In this document: in pieces, positions 35,330 to 43,808 of the stretch
How positions within the stretch are numbered: the first letter of the stretch is position 1
Layout: each line of letters begins with the position of its first letter
Assembly (NCBI GenBank): GCA_964413535.1
Contig: CAYPTB010000012.1
Coordinates: 1-59,500 of the forward strand
Source of the DNA: CAYPTB01 sp964413535
GTDB taxonomy: Bacteria; Planctomycetota; UBA1135; GCA-002686595
DNA length: 59,500 nt
Direction: 5' to 3'
Notes under the pieces: generated by a model
Told to the model about the DNA's origin: nothing
The model's input: only the letters and a program-made list of their open reading frames with translations
Databases searched by the model: none
Position numbers and translations under genes: made by a program

Positions 35330-36103
35330 TCAGGGCTCCGAAACCCCGGGTGGTTCGAACGCGAACTCCTCGTCGTCGATGTCGACGTCCAGGGCGGGGT
35401 AGTAACGAATGGTCCGCTCCGTTCGCATGGCTCCTGGGGTTTCGGGCCGCCTCTCTCGGGACGCGAGGATACGTGCGGCCTGATCGTCATACTCTGCTCT
35501 TCGACGTAGCTCCGCCATGTGCTCCTCGTGTTGCTTGTGGCGCTGTTCCGCGTCGACCGTCCTTTCCTGATCCATGCGCAAGATCAGGAAGGTCTCGGAA
35601 GAGATCCAGATGGTCTCTGTAGCCTCCACGTGGCGAAGGCTCTGAACGAGCTTGTGGCAGCGCACGCCGTCGAGGTCTTCGTCGGATCCGACCGTCGCCT
35701 CCGGATGCAGGATTGGGTTGCCTCCAACCGGGAACAACAGGCTCGGCACGTTGTACGCGGTTCCACTAGAGACTCCCGTCGGTCCCGAGATCGCGAAAGA
35801 CAGATCGGCGAACTCCCTGACCTCGTCTCGCAGGCTCCACCATGTACGAATCTGATGGCGGTTCTGCCACACGACGTATCGAGACCATTCTGATCGCGGT
35901 CCGACTTCCCGCCTCGCGAACTCGAAGCGGTACCGGTCCGGTCGGACGAACGCGGTGCGGAACTCCAGGCCCGTCGTTCGCCGGTCAGTTGGTCGAGGCC
36001 CCTTGATGAAGACGGTCGTGCAGTCGCCGGTGTCTCGGTAGGTCGAGCACGTCCGGTAGACGGCGGTGACGCGTTCGATGAGCTCGGCTGCGGAAAGGGG
36101 CAT
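35330..36103 (-). CDS. LolA-like / outer-membrane-lipoprotein-sorting-type protein (DUF2092-like)
   Basis: 257 residues from ATG 36103 (MPLSAAELIERVTAVYRTCS). Beta-strand pattern and segments such as RTAFVRPDRYRFEFARR, LDGVRCHKLVQ, ETIWISSETFLILRM and RTIRYYPALDVDI are typical of LolA/LolB-like half-barrels that bind lipid. No signal peptide is visible with this start, which is odd for a periplasmic carrier. Its ATG lies 3 bp from the 248-bp direct repeat. A truncated relative of its C-terminus lies beside the second repeat (47630-47797), so this gene belongs to the right-end module of both islands. Confidence 0.6.
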   Translation of the reverse strand: MPLSAAELIERVTAVYRTCSTYRDTGDCTTVFIKGPRPTDRRTTGLEFRTAFVRPDRYRFEFARREVGPRSEWSRYVVWQNRHQIRTWWSLRDEVREFADLSFAISGPTGVSSGTAYNVPSLLFPVGGNPILHPEATVGSDEDLDGVRCHKLVQSLRHVEATETIWISSETFLILRMDQERTVDAEQRHKQHEEHMAELRRRAEYDDQAARILASRERRPETPGAMRTERTIRYYPALDVDIDDEEFAFEPPGVSEP

Positions 36104-36105
36104 GG

Positions 36106-36353
36106 CTGGCGAGCCCAGCGTATGGCGAGCACGCGTAGAGCGCCTGCGTCCGACAGCCCGCTCCGCGCGTCGCACCAACGCGTGCGGCGATCACCACGGA
36201 CTCATGGGTCGCGCCATTTCTGGCAGCAATCTGGCAACGCCCTCGGCGCGCCTGACCGCAGGCCCTCAGGGGCGTCGCCCTAAGCGGCGCCCGATACCAC
36301 GGTTGTGGTGGTGGAGACGAGGGGGGTCGAACCCCTGACCTTCGCATTGCGAA
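36106..36353. repeat. 248-bp direct repeat, left copy (attachment-site scar with partial tRNA-Ala)
   Basis: Colinear with 47801-48048 over 248 bp, no gaps and 10 mismatches counted by eye. It ends with 45 nt (36309-36353) identical to the 3' part of tRNA-Ala(CGC): CCA, acceptor 3' strand, T-arm, variable region and the anticodon-stem 3' strand with loop. It then diverges. It also contains dispersed-motif copy C (36216-36238). This is what remains when a second element integrates into a tRNA already used by a first, related element. Confidence 0.85.
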
Positions 36354-36406
36354 AGGGCGGTCGTCGGATCGACACCCGGGCGACAGGGAGCGACAAGGGG
36401 CGACAC

Positions 36407-36427
36407 GGGCGGGGGTTAGGGCGGGGG
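36407..36427 (+). other. G-quadruplex-type motif near the left attachment site
   Basis: Four G-tracts with short loops: GGG-C-GGGGG-TTA-GGG-C-GGGGG. A further run of ten G lies at 36494-36503. The stretch 36354-36569 holds no gene. GACA/GGGGCGAC repeats precede the motif. Confidence 0.5.
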
Positions 36428-36468
36428 CGTTTGTAAGGTGTCGGGCGCTGTCGGTCCCTGGCGGGGGC

Positions 36469-36491
36469 ATTTCTGGCAGCAAACTGGCAAC
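36469..36491. repeat. dispersed junction motif, copy D
   Basis: Reads TTCTGGCAGCAAACTGGCAA, one difference from copy C, which lies 253 bp to the left. It sits just inside the younger island. Confidence 0.65.
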
Positions 36492-36569
36492 GCGGGGGGG
36501 GGGCGGGAGCGAGGGGTGGTCCTAGCTACGCGGTTAATCCCATGTACCAGGGGCGGGCGGTGCGCGACA

Positions 36570-37460
36570 TCACGGATACGCAAACAGGTCGTCCGGCTCA
36601 GAGACCGGTGTGTCGAGATGCATGATGGTTCTCCGTCCTGGCCTGTCCTCAAGCAACGACCAGTCATACCCCGGCAGCCCACTTAGAACGTCCTTCGCAG
36701 CGTGCTCGTCCCCAAAGAGTCCCACGAGTCGATGGTTCAAGTTCCACTCCACCGCCCATCCCCACAACGCTGTCTGGTCATCCTTCTTGCGGAGCAGTAC
36801 CTTGAAATTGCCTTCTGCTGTAATCCCGTGCCACCTCCACGTCCAAGTCTTGAGTATCCGCGTAAGAGCGGCTATGCGCGGATTACCCCAGTCGGCGCGA
36901 TGTTTCATCTCGACAATGTAGAATCGCCCCGGAGGCGGACTTCCTTGACCTAACGCATTATCGTATGTATGCAGGTAGAACAAGCCGCCAATCTGAAAGC
37001 GAGCAAGACGACCCGCACGCTCCTCTGGCATTTGGGGTGGCGCGGTATAGTCGATGTTCATTGACAGTCCGGGGAGGAGCTTTGCAGTGACGGAGAATGT
37101 CTCTTGGCTTTGAGCGACAGTCTTCCCGGTTTTTGTGCTTCTTTCTGTCTCTTTTCGAGCGGCTTCCGATCTCAGGTGCGGTTCATCCAACGGTACCTGC
37201 CCCCAAGCATCAGGCTGCATTGAGATTGCAGAAAGCTCCTTCTCAAGACCGCCCTTCTCGTCATTGCACTTCTTGCAGGAGTTAATGATAAGATTCCAGC
37301 CACGACTAAGGGTTCCGCGTGGAATGAACTTACGGCCTACGACGTGTTCTTTTTTGGAAGGCAGAGTTTTTCCAAACTTGCGACCGCAATAGACACAAGA
37401 AGTGTTGCGGAGCCTGTGATTCTTGTTGCCGGGAAACTCTTGAAGTTCTTGAGTATTCAT
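36570..37460 (-). CDS. HNH-endonuclease-domain protein
   Basis: 296 residues. ATG 37460 is preferred over ATG 37520 because GAGGAA precedes it. The nuclease part is at the N-terminus: zinc cysteines CVYC (22, 25) and CKKCN (62, 65), the EH pair (38, 39) and the final Asn66 form a beta-beta-alpha HNH fold. The remaining about 220 residues (for example GLFYLHTYDNALGQG, IVEMKHRADWGNPRIAAL) are unknown and may recognise the target. GC is clearly lower than in the core. As island cargo it could be a restriction or anti-phage nuclease, or a homing-type enzyme. No methyltransferase is nearby. Confidence 0.75.
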   Translation of the reverse strand: MNTQELQEFPGNKNHRLRNTSCVYCGRKFGKTLPSKKEHVVGRKFIPRGTLSRGWNLIINSCKKCNDEKGGLEKELSAISMQPDAWGQVPLDEPHLRSEAARKETERSTKTGKTVAQSQETFSVTAKLLPGLSMNIDYTAPPQMPEERAGRLARFQIGGLFYLHTYDNALGQGSPPPGRFYIVEMKHRADWGNPRIAALTRILKTWTWRWHGITAEGNFKVLLRKKDDQTALWGWAVEWNLNHRLVGLFGDEHAAKDVLSGLPGYDWSLLEDRPGRRTIMHLDTPVSEPDDLFAYP

Positions 37461-37674
37461 GATTCCTCGTTTGCGATAACAGGACCCTATATCCACAGAG
37501 AGCCGCCGCAGTTTGTCCACCTCCGCGGGCCCTCATCAACACCAGTCTTCGGTTGGAGGTTGCAAGTTGGTTACTCTACAGACGGTTGCGTCCCGATTAC
37601 TTCCCTGGGATGCATTCCGAGAATCACGGAATTGCCCTTCACGACTTGCCGGAGCCCGAGCAAGGACATGGGTC

Positions 37675-38334
37675 ATGCCTACCCCCAACCGTGCGGCCTT
37701 CGCCCCCGGCTCGAAGGTCGTGATCCGCTACAACCCGCACTACGAGCACGCGTCCGGGATCGTCGGCACGGTACTCCGGTACCACCCCGGCGCCGGCTTC
37801 ATGGGCTGCGACCTTGCCGACGTGCAGTACGAGGACCCGCGTGACGGGACGATCCACGTGCTGCCCTTCGGCACCCACAACCTCGACGTCGGCGACCGCG
37901 AGCCGCCTGCTCGAACGCGGGTCCGGACCCTGGCCGGTCATGCTCGCGTGCGAGCCGCTGATGGTCGAGCTGTACGATCCCGCGGTGATCCTGAAGGACG
38001 ACTGGCTCCGCTGGAACGGGCGCGTTCCCTGCACGCAGCACCCGCCGCAGATCTCGGACGAGCTGTGGGAGCGCCTCGTCGAGCGCGGCTGGTCACGGGG
38101 GCTCCCGCTACACTCCCCGCGTCGCCTGACCCGAGCCGGCCGTTGCGAGCTGGCGTGGCTCACTCAAGGGTCGGGCGACGCCTCTCCTTCGAGGGCGAGA
38201 GCATTCTCACCGCATCGCCGTCTCCTAACGCGTTCGATGCCTCGACGACTGCGAGCTCGCGCAGCAGCTCGGCGAGGGCGACGGACTCAATCCGGGACAG
38301 AGGCTTCGGTTCGAGGTGTTCCATGCCCTCCTGA
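37675..38334 (+). pseudogene. small KOW/SH3-like gene with a frame break
   Basis: From ATG 37675 the first about 75 residues (GSKVVIRYNPHYEHASGIVG, ADVQYEDPRDGTIHVLPFGT) look like a small SH3/KOW-like beta domain. Near 37905 codon usage switches to the +1 frame, which then reads RLLERGSGPWPVMLACEPLM and LKDDWLRWNGRVPCTQHPPQ, with WERLVERGW after that, and has high GC3 to about 38150. Either a single-base indel broke one about 150-residue gene, a +1 programmed shift occurs, or a second gene starts at ATG 37940. The original frame stays open to 38334 but without coding bias. Confidence 0.45.
38160..38324 (-). CDS. small helical protein, 54 residues
   Basis: ATG 38324 to TGA 38160: begins MEHLEPKPLSRIESVALAEL, then LRELAVVEASNAL. 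It is strongly helical and charged. A near copy of LAELLRELAVVE is encoded at 32907-32962 on the same strand, which supports selection or recent duplication. It overlaps the non-coding-looking end of the frame-broken gene. Function unknown; size and charge would fit a small DNA-binding or antitoxin-like protein. Confidence 0.35.
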   Translation of the reverse strand: MEHLEPKPLSRIESVALAELLRELAVVEASNALGDGDAVRMLSPSKERRRPTLE

Positions 38335-38623
38335 CGGAGGGAGGCCGCCGCGATGTCACGGAGAACGACGCGTTCCCGACCGTGGGACAGGTGTCCGGCG
38401 ACGTCTAGCGGTCCGGCTCGGTCCCGCTAGGCTTCCACCAAAGCCAAGGGAGGAAGGCATGCTCGCTCGTAGCCTGGGCCTGGAGAGTGCGTGAAAGTGC
38501 GCTCGACGAACCCGGCAGGCGTGCCAGTGCGCTCAAGGGCCGAGAACAGCTTCAGGGAGTCGCGCCGGGCGAGGGGCTCACTCGCAGTCCAGCACGCATA
38601 TCTACTCAAGGAGAAGGATCGCG

Positions 38624-41326
38624 ATGTCTGAACGTCATGGTGAATTCGAGCTCGACCCTGGCCCCAGGCACCGACATGGCGCAGCCGTGACGGCTGGCAC
38701 TTTGAAAGCCGCTACGGGTGCGGACGCAACAACGAAGGGTAGGTACCACTTCCTCGATGTGGGGGAGCAAAAGTACGGCGACTGTATCGTCGTGGAGTTT
38801 GGGCAGACCAGGGTGCTGATCGATGGAAGTCACGAGAAGGACTTCTTCGGTCAGGACGGGTTCGAGTCGACACCTGAGCAGCTGCAAATCATCTTCGAGG
38901 GAGAAGCCACTCCTCATCCCATCACCCTGATGGTTGTCACGCACTGCCACCAAGACCATATCGGGGCACTACCGATGCTGGTAGCGCAGGACGTCATCAA
39001 GCCGAAGTGGGCGCTCATTACTGATCAGAAGTTGGGGTTCGGCCGCAGCGACGATGACTCGGACGTGACGACACGAGCCGATCTTGCCACTGAGCGGACG
39101 CAGCGGCTCGCCGCTGCCTTGCGAGAGGAGGACGCTTCCGACCTCAGTGATACCGAACTGGAAGAGTTCATGGATGGCGCGGCCACGGTGGAATCCAAGT
39201 ACGCGCAGATGATCAAGACCCTGAGGAAGAAGGGGGTCAAGATCGTTCAGTACCGGGGTCCGGATAGCATTCCCGCCGCCCTTCTGGCCGACATGAAGTC
39301 CGCAGGCATGATGGTTCTTGGGCCAAGCGAAGATCAGCTCGCGTACGCAGCCGCCCAGATTGCCAAGACAAACAAGGACGCATCCGATGCGGTCATGGAT
39401 GCCCTCGCTGCTGACTCAAGTGTGAGAGACGTCCGGCTCTATCGTCGGATCGTTGCGAGGGAGAACGCCGCGGCCGCGGCGGCAATGGGGATGGATGCCG
39501 ATGACGAGGACTTCAGAAACCCGCGCGGCAATGGAATGAACTGCCAGAGCATCACCTTGGCATTCGGACCGCCCAACGCGCGCGCACTTCTCGCGGGTGA
39601 CATGCAGTTCACGGAGCCAGGCGTGGCCGGCGCGGACGCTGAAGTCGCCGCCTTGCGCGACGCGGTAGTGGCGGCGGGACCGTTCCGACTTTTCAAGACA
39701 ACGCACCACACGAGTCACAACGGGCAGGACGGAGATCTCCTGAACGACCTGGGGAGTCCGCCGATCATCGTTCACACGGGTGGGTCTCGCGACGCCTCGC
39801 ACCCGTTCCCCAAGGTGCTGAAGACGCTCAAGTCCAGAAGCCGCGACATCATCTTCGCGCGAACAGATCGGAACGGCCTCATCACCGTCGAGCCCCATCG
39901 CTCTCCGGACGAAGCCGTCACCATCTCTCGCGGTCGCGTAAACGACTTCACAGAGAATGTCGTCGACACGGCGACAGAACTCGTCCCTGTGCAAGGCGAA
40001 TTGCTCCCGTCAATAAGCAGACGCATCCCGGATGGGCGGACGGCGCCGCAAGTTGTGATCGTCAACTTGCCCGAAGGGAACGTGGACATGCGCGTGGCTG
40101 GGGTGGAGATCAGTGTTCGCACTCCCCGCGTTCAATCGAGTCGGCCTACCAACATTCAGAACCGCGGACGGGCTAGCGGCGCGTCCCCGGACCCGGCTCC
40201 ACCACGACGTTCAGCGCCTGCGGATCTCAAGCTCGCAAATGGTCGCGTCTTGCCGCGTCTGCTGTTCGTGACCGATTCGGCAAAGCTCCAAGCCAACCTC
40301 AAGCCGTACGACATTCAGAGCGTTCTACAAGTTGTGAAGCTCGCCAAGAACACAATTCTGTTGGACGTTGCGGGTCGCTCAGGACGACTGCGGGACGATG
40401 TGCGTGCCAAGCTGAGAGCGGATCCCTCAATCGCCGGCGTCGTCATCCTCGGTGGTTATGACGTCGTGCCGAGCATCGTGGTCGACGTGCTTCCGCCGGC
40501 GTTGCGCCAGGAGTTGGGCGCTGGATTGGTTACCAATGACGCTGATCGGTTCTACGTGTGGAGTGACGAACCGTATGGCGACATCGACGGAGACCACATC
40601 GCGGAGTTTCCCGTGTCGCGAGTTCCTGATGCTCACGACCCACAGTTGTTCTTCAACGCGCTCCAAGCAGACGGCATACGGCCGCTGGATCGGTTCGGGG
40701 TTCGGAACGTCGCCCGCCCGTTCGCAATTGATGTGTGGAATGACGTCGTTGGTCGTGGAGAACTGCATGTGAGCAAGGATTTCGTGTCGAATAGGGTGCC
40801 CGCGGATCACACGACTTTAGGGTCGCAGTACTTCATGCTTCACGGCAACGACACCGACGCGACCGTGTTCAGCGGCGAAAACCCGCCCGGCTACACACGA
40901 GCGTTCTCGATCGACAAAGTTCCTACCAAGTTCGATGGAGTTGTCTTCAGCGGATGCTGTTGGGGCGCATTGATCGTCGAACAGAAGGCAAGCGAAGCTG
41001 GGAACGATCAGCCCGCGCCCCGAGCTTCGGACCAGTCGATAGCGCTTTCGTACCTGCGGGCAGGCGCGAACGCGTTCATCGGCTGCACCGGGGCACATTA
41101 CTCCGGTCCCAACGCCGATCCAGACGTAAACTACGCGCTCCGCATGCATTCCGCATTCTGGAAAACGCTGCCCCACGTACAACACTCTGCCTCGCTAGCG
41201 CTGTTTGGGGCGCGCAAGTACTACGGCGAGCTAATCGGCAGCGGCCAGCTTGAGCGGGAGCCTCTCGACATCGCGAGGCGACTGAAGAACCGAGCTCAAT
41301 TCACTTGTCTGGGGCTTGGCTGGTAG
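38624..41326 (+). CDS. metallo-beta-lactamase-fold domain fused to a gingipain/caspase-like (clan CD) protease domain
   Basis: 900 residues, ATG 38624 with AAGGAG upstream. N-terminal ComEC-like MBL domain: YHFLDVGEQKYGDCIVV near residue 42, the full HxHxDH metal motif HCHQDH at 107-112, a late Asp (LLAGDMQF, Asp326) and His361/His362 (KTTHHTSH). About 100 residues of linker follow. From about 540 the protein resembles C25/CHAT-like cysteine peptidases: GVVILGGYDVVPS, DRFYVWSDEPYGDIDGDHIA and EFPVSRVP, then a candidate catalytic His740 (YFMLHGND) and Cys778 (VVFSGCCWG). No signal peptide or TM, so cytoplasmic. The island position suggests a conflict or defence role, which is inference. The small acidic gene downstream could be its partner or substrate. 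Confidence 0.75.
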   Translation: MSERHGEFELDPGPRHRHGAAVTAGTLKAATGADATTKGRYHFLDVGEQKYGDCIVVEFGQTRVLIDGSHEKDFFGQDGFESTPEQLQIIFEGEATPHPITLMVVTHCHQDHIGALPMLVAQDVIKPKWALITDQKLGFGRSDDDSDVTTRADLATERTQRLAAALREEDASDLSDTELEEFMDGAATVESKYAQMIKTLRKKGVKIVQYRGPDSIPAALLADMKSAGMMVLGPSEDQLAYAAAQIAKTNKDASDAVMDALAADSSVRDVRLYRRIVARENAAAAAAMGMDADDEDFRNPRGNGMNCQSITLAFGPPNARALLAGDMQFTEPGVAGADAEVAALRDAVVAAGPFRLFKTTHHTSHNGQDGDLLNDLGSPPIIVHTGGSRDASHPFPKVLKTLKSRSRDIIFARTDRNGLITVEPHRSPDEAVTISRGRVNDFTENVVDTATELVPVQGELLPSISRRIPDGRTAPQVVIVNLPEGNVDMRVAGVEISVRTPRVQSSRPTNIQNRGRASGASPDPAPPRRSAPADLKLANGRVLPRLLFVTDSAKLQANLKPYDIQSVLQVVKLAKNTILLDVAGRSGRLRDDVRAKLRADPSIAGVVILGGYDVVPSIVVDVLPPALRQELGAGLVTNDADRFYVWSDEPYGDIDGDHIAEFPVSRVPDAHDPQLFFNALQADGIRPLDRFGVRNVARPFAIDVWNDVVGRGELHVSKDFVSNRVPADHTTLGSQYFMLHGNDTDATVFSGENPPGYTRAFSIDKVPTKFDGVVFSGCCWGALIVEQKASEAGNDQPAPRASDQSIALSYLRAGANAFIGCTGAHYSGPNADPDVNYALRMHSAFWKTLPHVQHSASLALFGARKYYGELIGSGQLEREPLDIARRLKNRAQFTCLGLGW

Positions 41327-41348
41327 CCCCCTACTCAGGAGCAATACG

Positions 41349-41693
41349 ATGGCAAGCAAGAAACCGCGTGACCCTGATGGAAAGGAAATCGCGAAGGCGA
41401 TCTCCGACAGCCTTCCCGGCTGGAAGTTGGCGAGCAACCCAACGGACGCTGACGTCGAATCATCGACGAAACCGGAGAAGGCGGACAGAGGCGCCTCGCT
41501 CAAGGACTTGCGGAAGAAGTTCTTGGGAAAGACTAGCGACTCGGACTCTGACGCGGATGCCGATTCAGAGAGTGCCGAGGACTATGGCTCGCTAAAGAAG
41601 TCGCGCCGGACAGTGCGGGTGGAACCGACTGAAGGCGGGCCTTCGAAGGTTGCGGATATCGATGACGATGAAGCGCGGATCGTTCAGGGCTGA
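41349..41693 (+). CDS. small acidic protein coupled to the MBL-protease gene
   Basis: 114 residues, ATG 41349, 22 bp after the MBL-protease stop with AGGAG 7 nt upstream. Lys/Asp/Ser-rich and probably mostly disordered: KDLRKKFLGKTSDSDSDADA and SESAEDYG, ending DDDEARIVQG. No domain recognised. Close spacing and a strong ribosome site make it an operon partner. A disordered charged protein next to a cysteine protease is a natural candidate for a cleavage substrate or inhibitor, which is speculation. Confidence 0.6.
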   Translation: MASKKPRDPDGKEIAKAISDSLPGWKLASNPTDADVESSTKPEKADRGASLKDLRKKFLGKTSDSDSDADADSESAEDYGSLKKSRRTVRVEPTEGGPSKVADIDDDEARIVQG

Positions 41694-42323
41694 GCTGGAC
41701 GGTCCACCACCTCGCGGTGGAGGGATCCGAGGAAGTGGAACGCGAATTCTCGGGCTCTTGTCATTGGCGGAATCATCGTCGGCGATGTACGGCGAGCCGC
41801 TTTCCCAAGGGTGGTGACGTTGGTCGTCGCAGGGCTAGCAGCTCTCAACAGCCCCGCTATCCTCGCGCTCCGAATCGCCAACACCGAGGAGGAGGATGCT
41901 CGCTTGCTCGCACAGGCGCGCCCGTGCAGGTCGTCTGCGCGGACTCGCCGAGACGCTTGGATTTGGTTCTCGGGCCCTGTTCAGCGTTCGTGCGCTCGCC
42001 TACGTCGCCAGCCCCAGCTGCGCCAAGACCTCTCACTCCACAGGGAACTGGCCCGAATCGGTCGCTTCCACAGAGACGGCAGCTTGAATATCGGCCTCAC
42101 CGCAACCCGAGCTTCAGGTCACCTTCATCGACGTAGGCACCGATGACTGCATCTGAATCAAACCACGTCAGGAGTCAACGCGAACCACCCGGCGTTCGGC
42201 ATGCCCGATAAAGCGCCAGGTTCGACCTTTTTCCCGCAGCGAACAGCCAGGCCCGAGATGCGGGTCGGTCGAAGCAATCTATCCCAACCGACAACAATTT
42301 TCTCGAGGAGGGGCACAACACTG
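41694..42323. other. decayed region with membrane-helix and MBL-like relics
   Basis: No intact gene. One plus frame reads ALVIGGIIVGDVRRAAFPRV then VTLVVAGLAALNSPAILALR, a membrane-like segment (about 41750-41880). At about 42106-42147 another frame reads PQPELQVTFIDVGTDDCI then stop, close to the first strand of ComEC-type MBL domains (compare FLDVG...GDCI in the gene at 38624). This could be the dead start of a second MBL gene. Confidence 0.35.
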
Positions 42324-43583
42324 ATGGCGCTTACCAAGAGTTTGAGTGTGACAGTAGCCAGTCTGGCTTTAGGTGCATTGTCCTGCAGGATTCCATCAAG
42401 CTTAGAAGGAAGCTCTCTCGCAGACAGGGCCGTAGTCTATAACAAGGCGGTGGCCGAGGCGCACGAGCGAATAGTTCTCCTCAATATCTTGCGAGCAGCC
42501 AAGCGAAAGCCACAGCAGTGGACGCTTATCTCTAGAGTTCGCGGGGCAGAGGCAAGGGAAGCCTCTGCAGGATTGGCACTCCCGTTCGGTGGAGACGCAG
42601 ATTCGGACTTCACCGCGACAGGTTCTGCAAAGGTGTCCAGTAGTCCTGGATTCGACATGGATACTCTGGCGGATCCCGAGTTTTATAATGGCATCATGAA
42701 GCCACTGAATAGCGAGCACCTGCGGTACTTTGCCGATCAAGGTTGGCCCCTTGGTTTTCTTCTGTTGATTGCTACGCGAGAGATCGTCTGTCAAGAGTGG
42801 CAATCTGATCTGAACAAACAGGCCAAGGGTGAATGGAATACGATCAAGCGATATGAGAACCGTCCTGGGCAAAACAACGAAAAACTGCAGAGCTTCTGTA
42901 CGGAGCTCGAACGTCTTCTCGGGAATGGCCTCAAACTAGTTCTTGTGTCTGAGAAGGGCGAGTCCGTAACGGTCCCTCTTAGTAAGGTGGAGTCGCGGCT
43001 TGAAGACTTTCTGACTGCCCTCAACGGGGAGGCCAAGATCGACATACAAGGAGACAATGTTGTGCTGCGGAGGCCAGACAAGGAGAAAGTGCGCTTCGCC
43101 TTTCCGAAGGAGGCCCCTGGCGTTGCTGAGCTGGGCCCTGCCTCCGTGCAGTTTGCTTCAGTGGCTGAAGCGCCAGCGGAAGCACCACCTCCCAATGCAG
43201 TTAAAGTCACGGGAGATAAAGTCACGCGCTACTTGCTGGTTCCGCGAGCGCCGGAAGGCGTTGTCTACTACCTTGGGCAGCTCGCGCGGGCGCAGGAGGA
43301 TGCGTGGAATACGGCCGAGATGGCAAAGGTTGTTCCCTGGTACCGGGATGAGAATACTCGGTTTGCCCTGTTCGCGATGAGAGTCGGCACGGCGGATGCG
43401 AAGTATGCTCCGTTGGTAGAGTTCGAAGGCAAGAAGTACCATGTCCCTGGAGACTGGACATCTGCTGCCAGCGACGTGACGGGAGACGGGTCCCTAACGA
43501 CACTGACCTTTGTTCACCTCTTGTTCGGTCTCCAGAGAAAAGGCAAGGAGTTTCCTTCGACGCCAGTCGTGATTGCTCAATAG
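42324..43583 (+). CDS. putative lipoprotein of unknown function
   Basis: 419 residues, ATG 42324 with GAGGAGG 12 nt upstream. The signal peptide ends in a lipobox (LALGALSC, Cys near 21). The next part (YNKAVAEAHERIVLLNILRA then AKRKPQQWTLI) belongs to a widespread but uncharacterised lipoprotein family with an LLNI-RA-R-P pattern. No catalytic motif visible. Lower GC and A/T-ending codons indicate foreign origin. The next intact gene resembles an immunity protein, so a delivered-lipoprotein-toxin role is possible but unproven. Confidence 0.65.
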   Translation: MALTKSLSVTVASLALGALSCRIPSSLEGSSLADRAVVYNKAVAEAHERIVLLNILRAAKRKPQQWTLISRVRGAEAREASAGLALPFGGDADSDFTATGSAKVSSSPGFDMDTLADPEFYNGIMKPLNSEHLRYFADQGWPLGFLLLIATREIVCQEWQSDLNKQAKGEWNTIKRYENRPGQNNEKLQSFCTELERLLGNGLKLVLVSEKGESVTVPLSKVESRLEDFLTALNGEAKIDIQGDNVVLRRPDKEKVRFAFPKEAPGVAELGPASVQFASVAEAPAEAPPPNAVKVTGDKVTRYLLVPRAPEGVVYYLGQLARAQEDAWNTAEMAKVVPWYRDENTRFALFAMRVGTADAKYAPLVEFEGKKYHVPGDWTSAASDVTGDGSLTTLTFVHLLFGLQRKGKEFPSTPVVIAQ

Positions 43584-43808
43584 CATCGCACCGAACCAAG
43601 TGCCTGCAAGACTCGCGCGCCGAGGCCCATTCCCTGTCCAATGGGAGCTTGCCACCAATGCCAGGAGCGATTGGCCGTTTGTGAAGGCACTCCAGATGGA
43701 AACAGAATCGCCACGCTAGCCAACTGTTTCTAGGGGAATCAGAACGCGACAAGGCAGGAGATATTGGATCAACTGGCGCGTATGCGCAGTGACTCCGGGA
43801 TCTAAGCG

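Noticed and set aside
36309..36353. Second tRNA-Ala gene
   Set aside because: Only the 3' 45 nt are present; acceptor 5' strand, D-arm and the 5' anticodon-stem strand are missing, so it is an integration scar.
36354..36430. CRISPR-like or tandem array from GGGGCGAC repeats
   Set aside because: Units are short, irregular and without constant spacers; no cas genes in the window.
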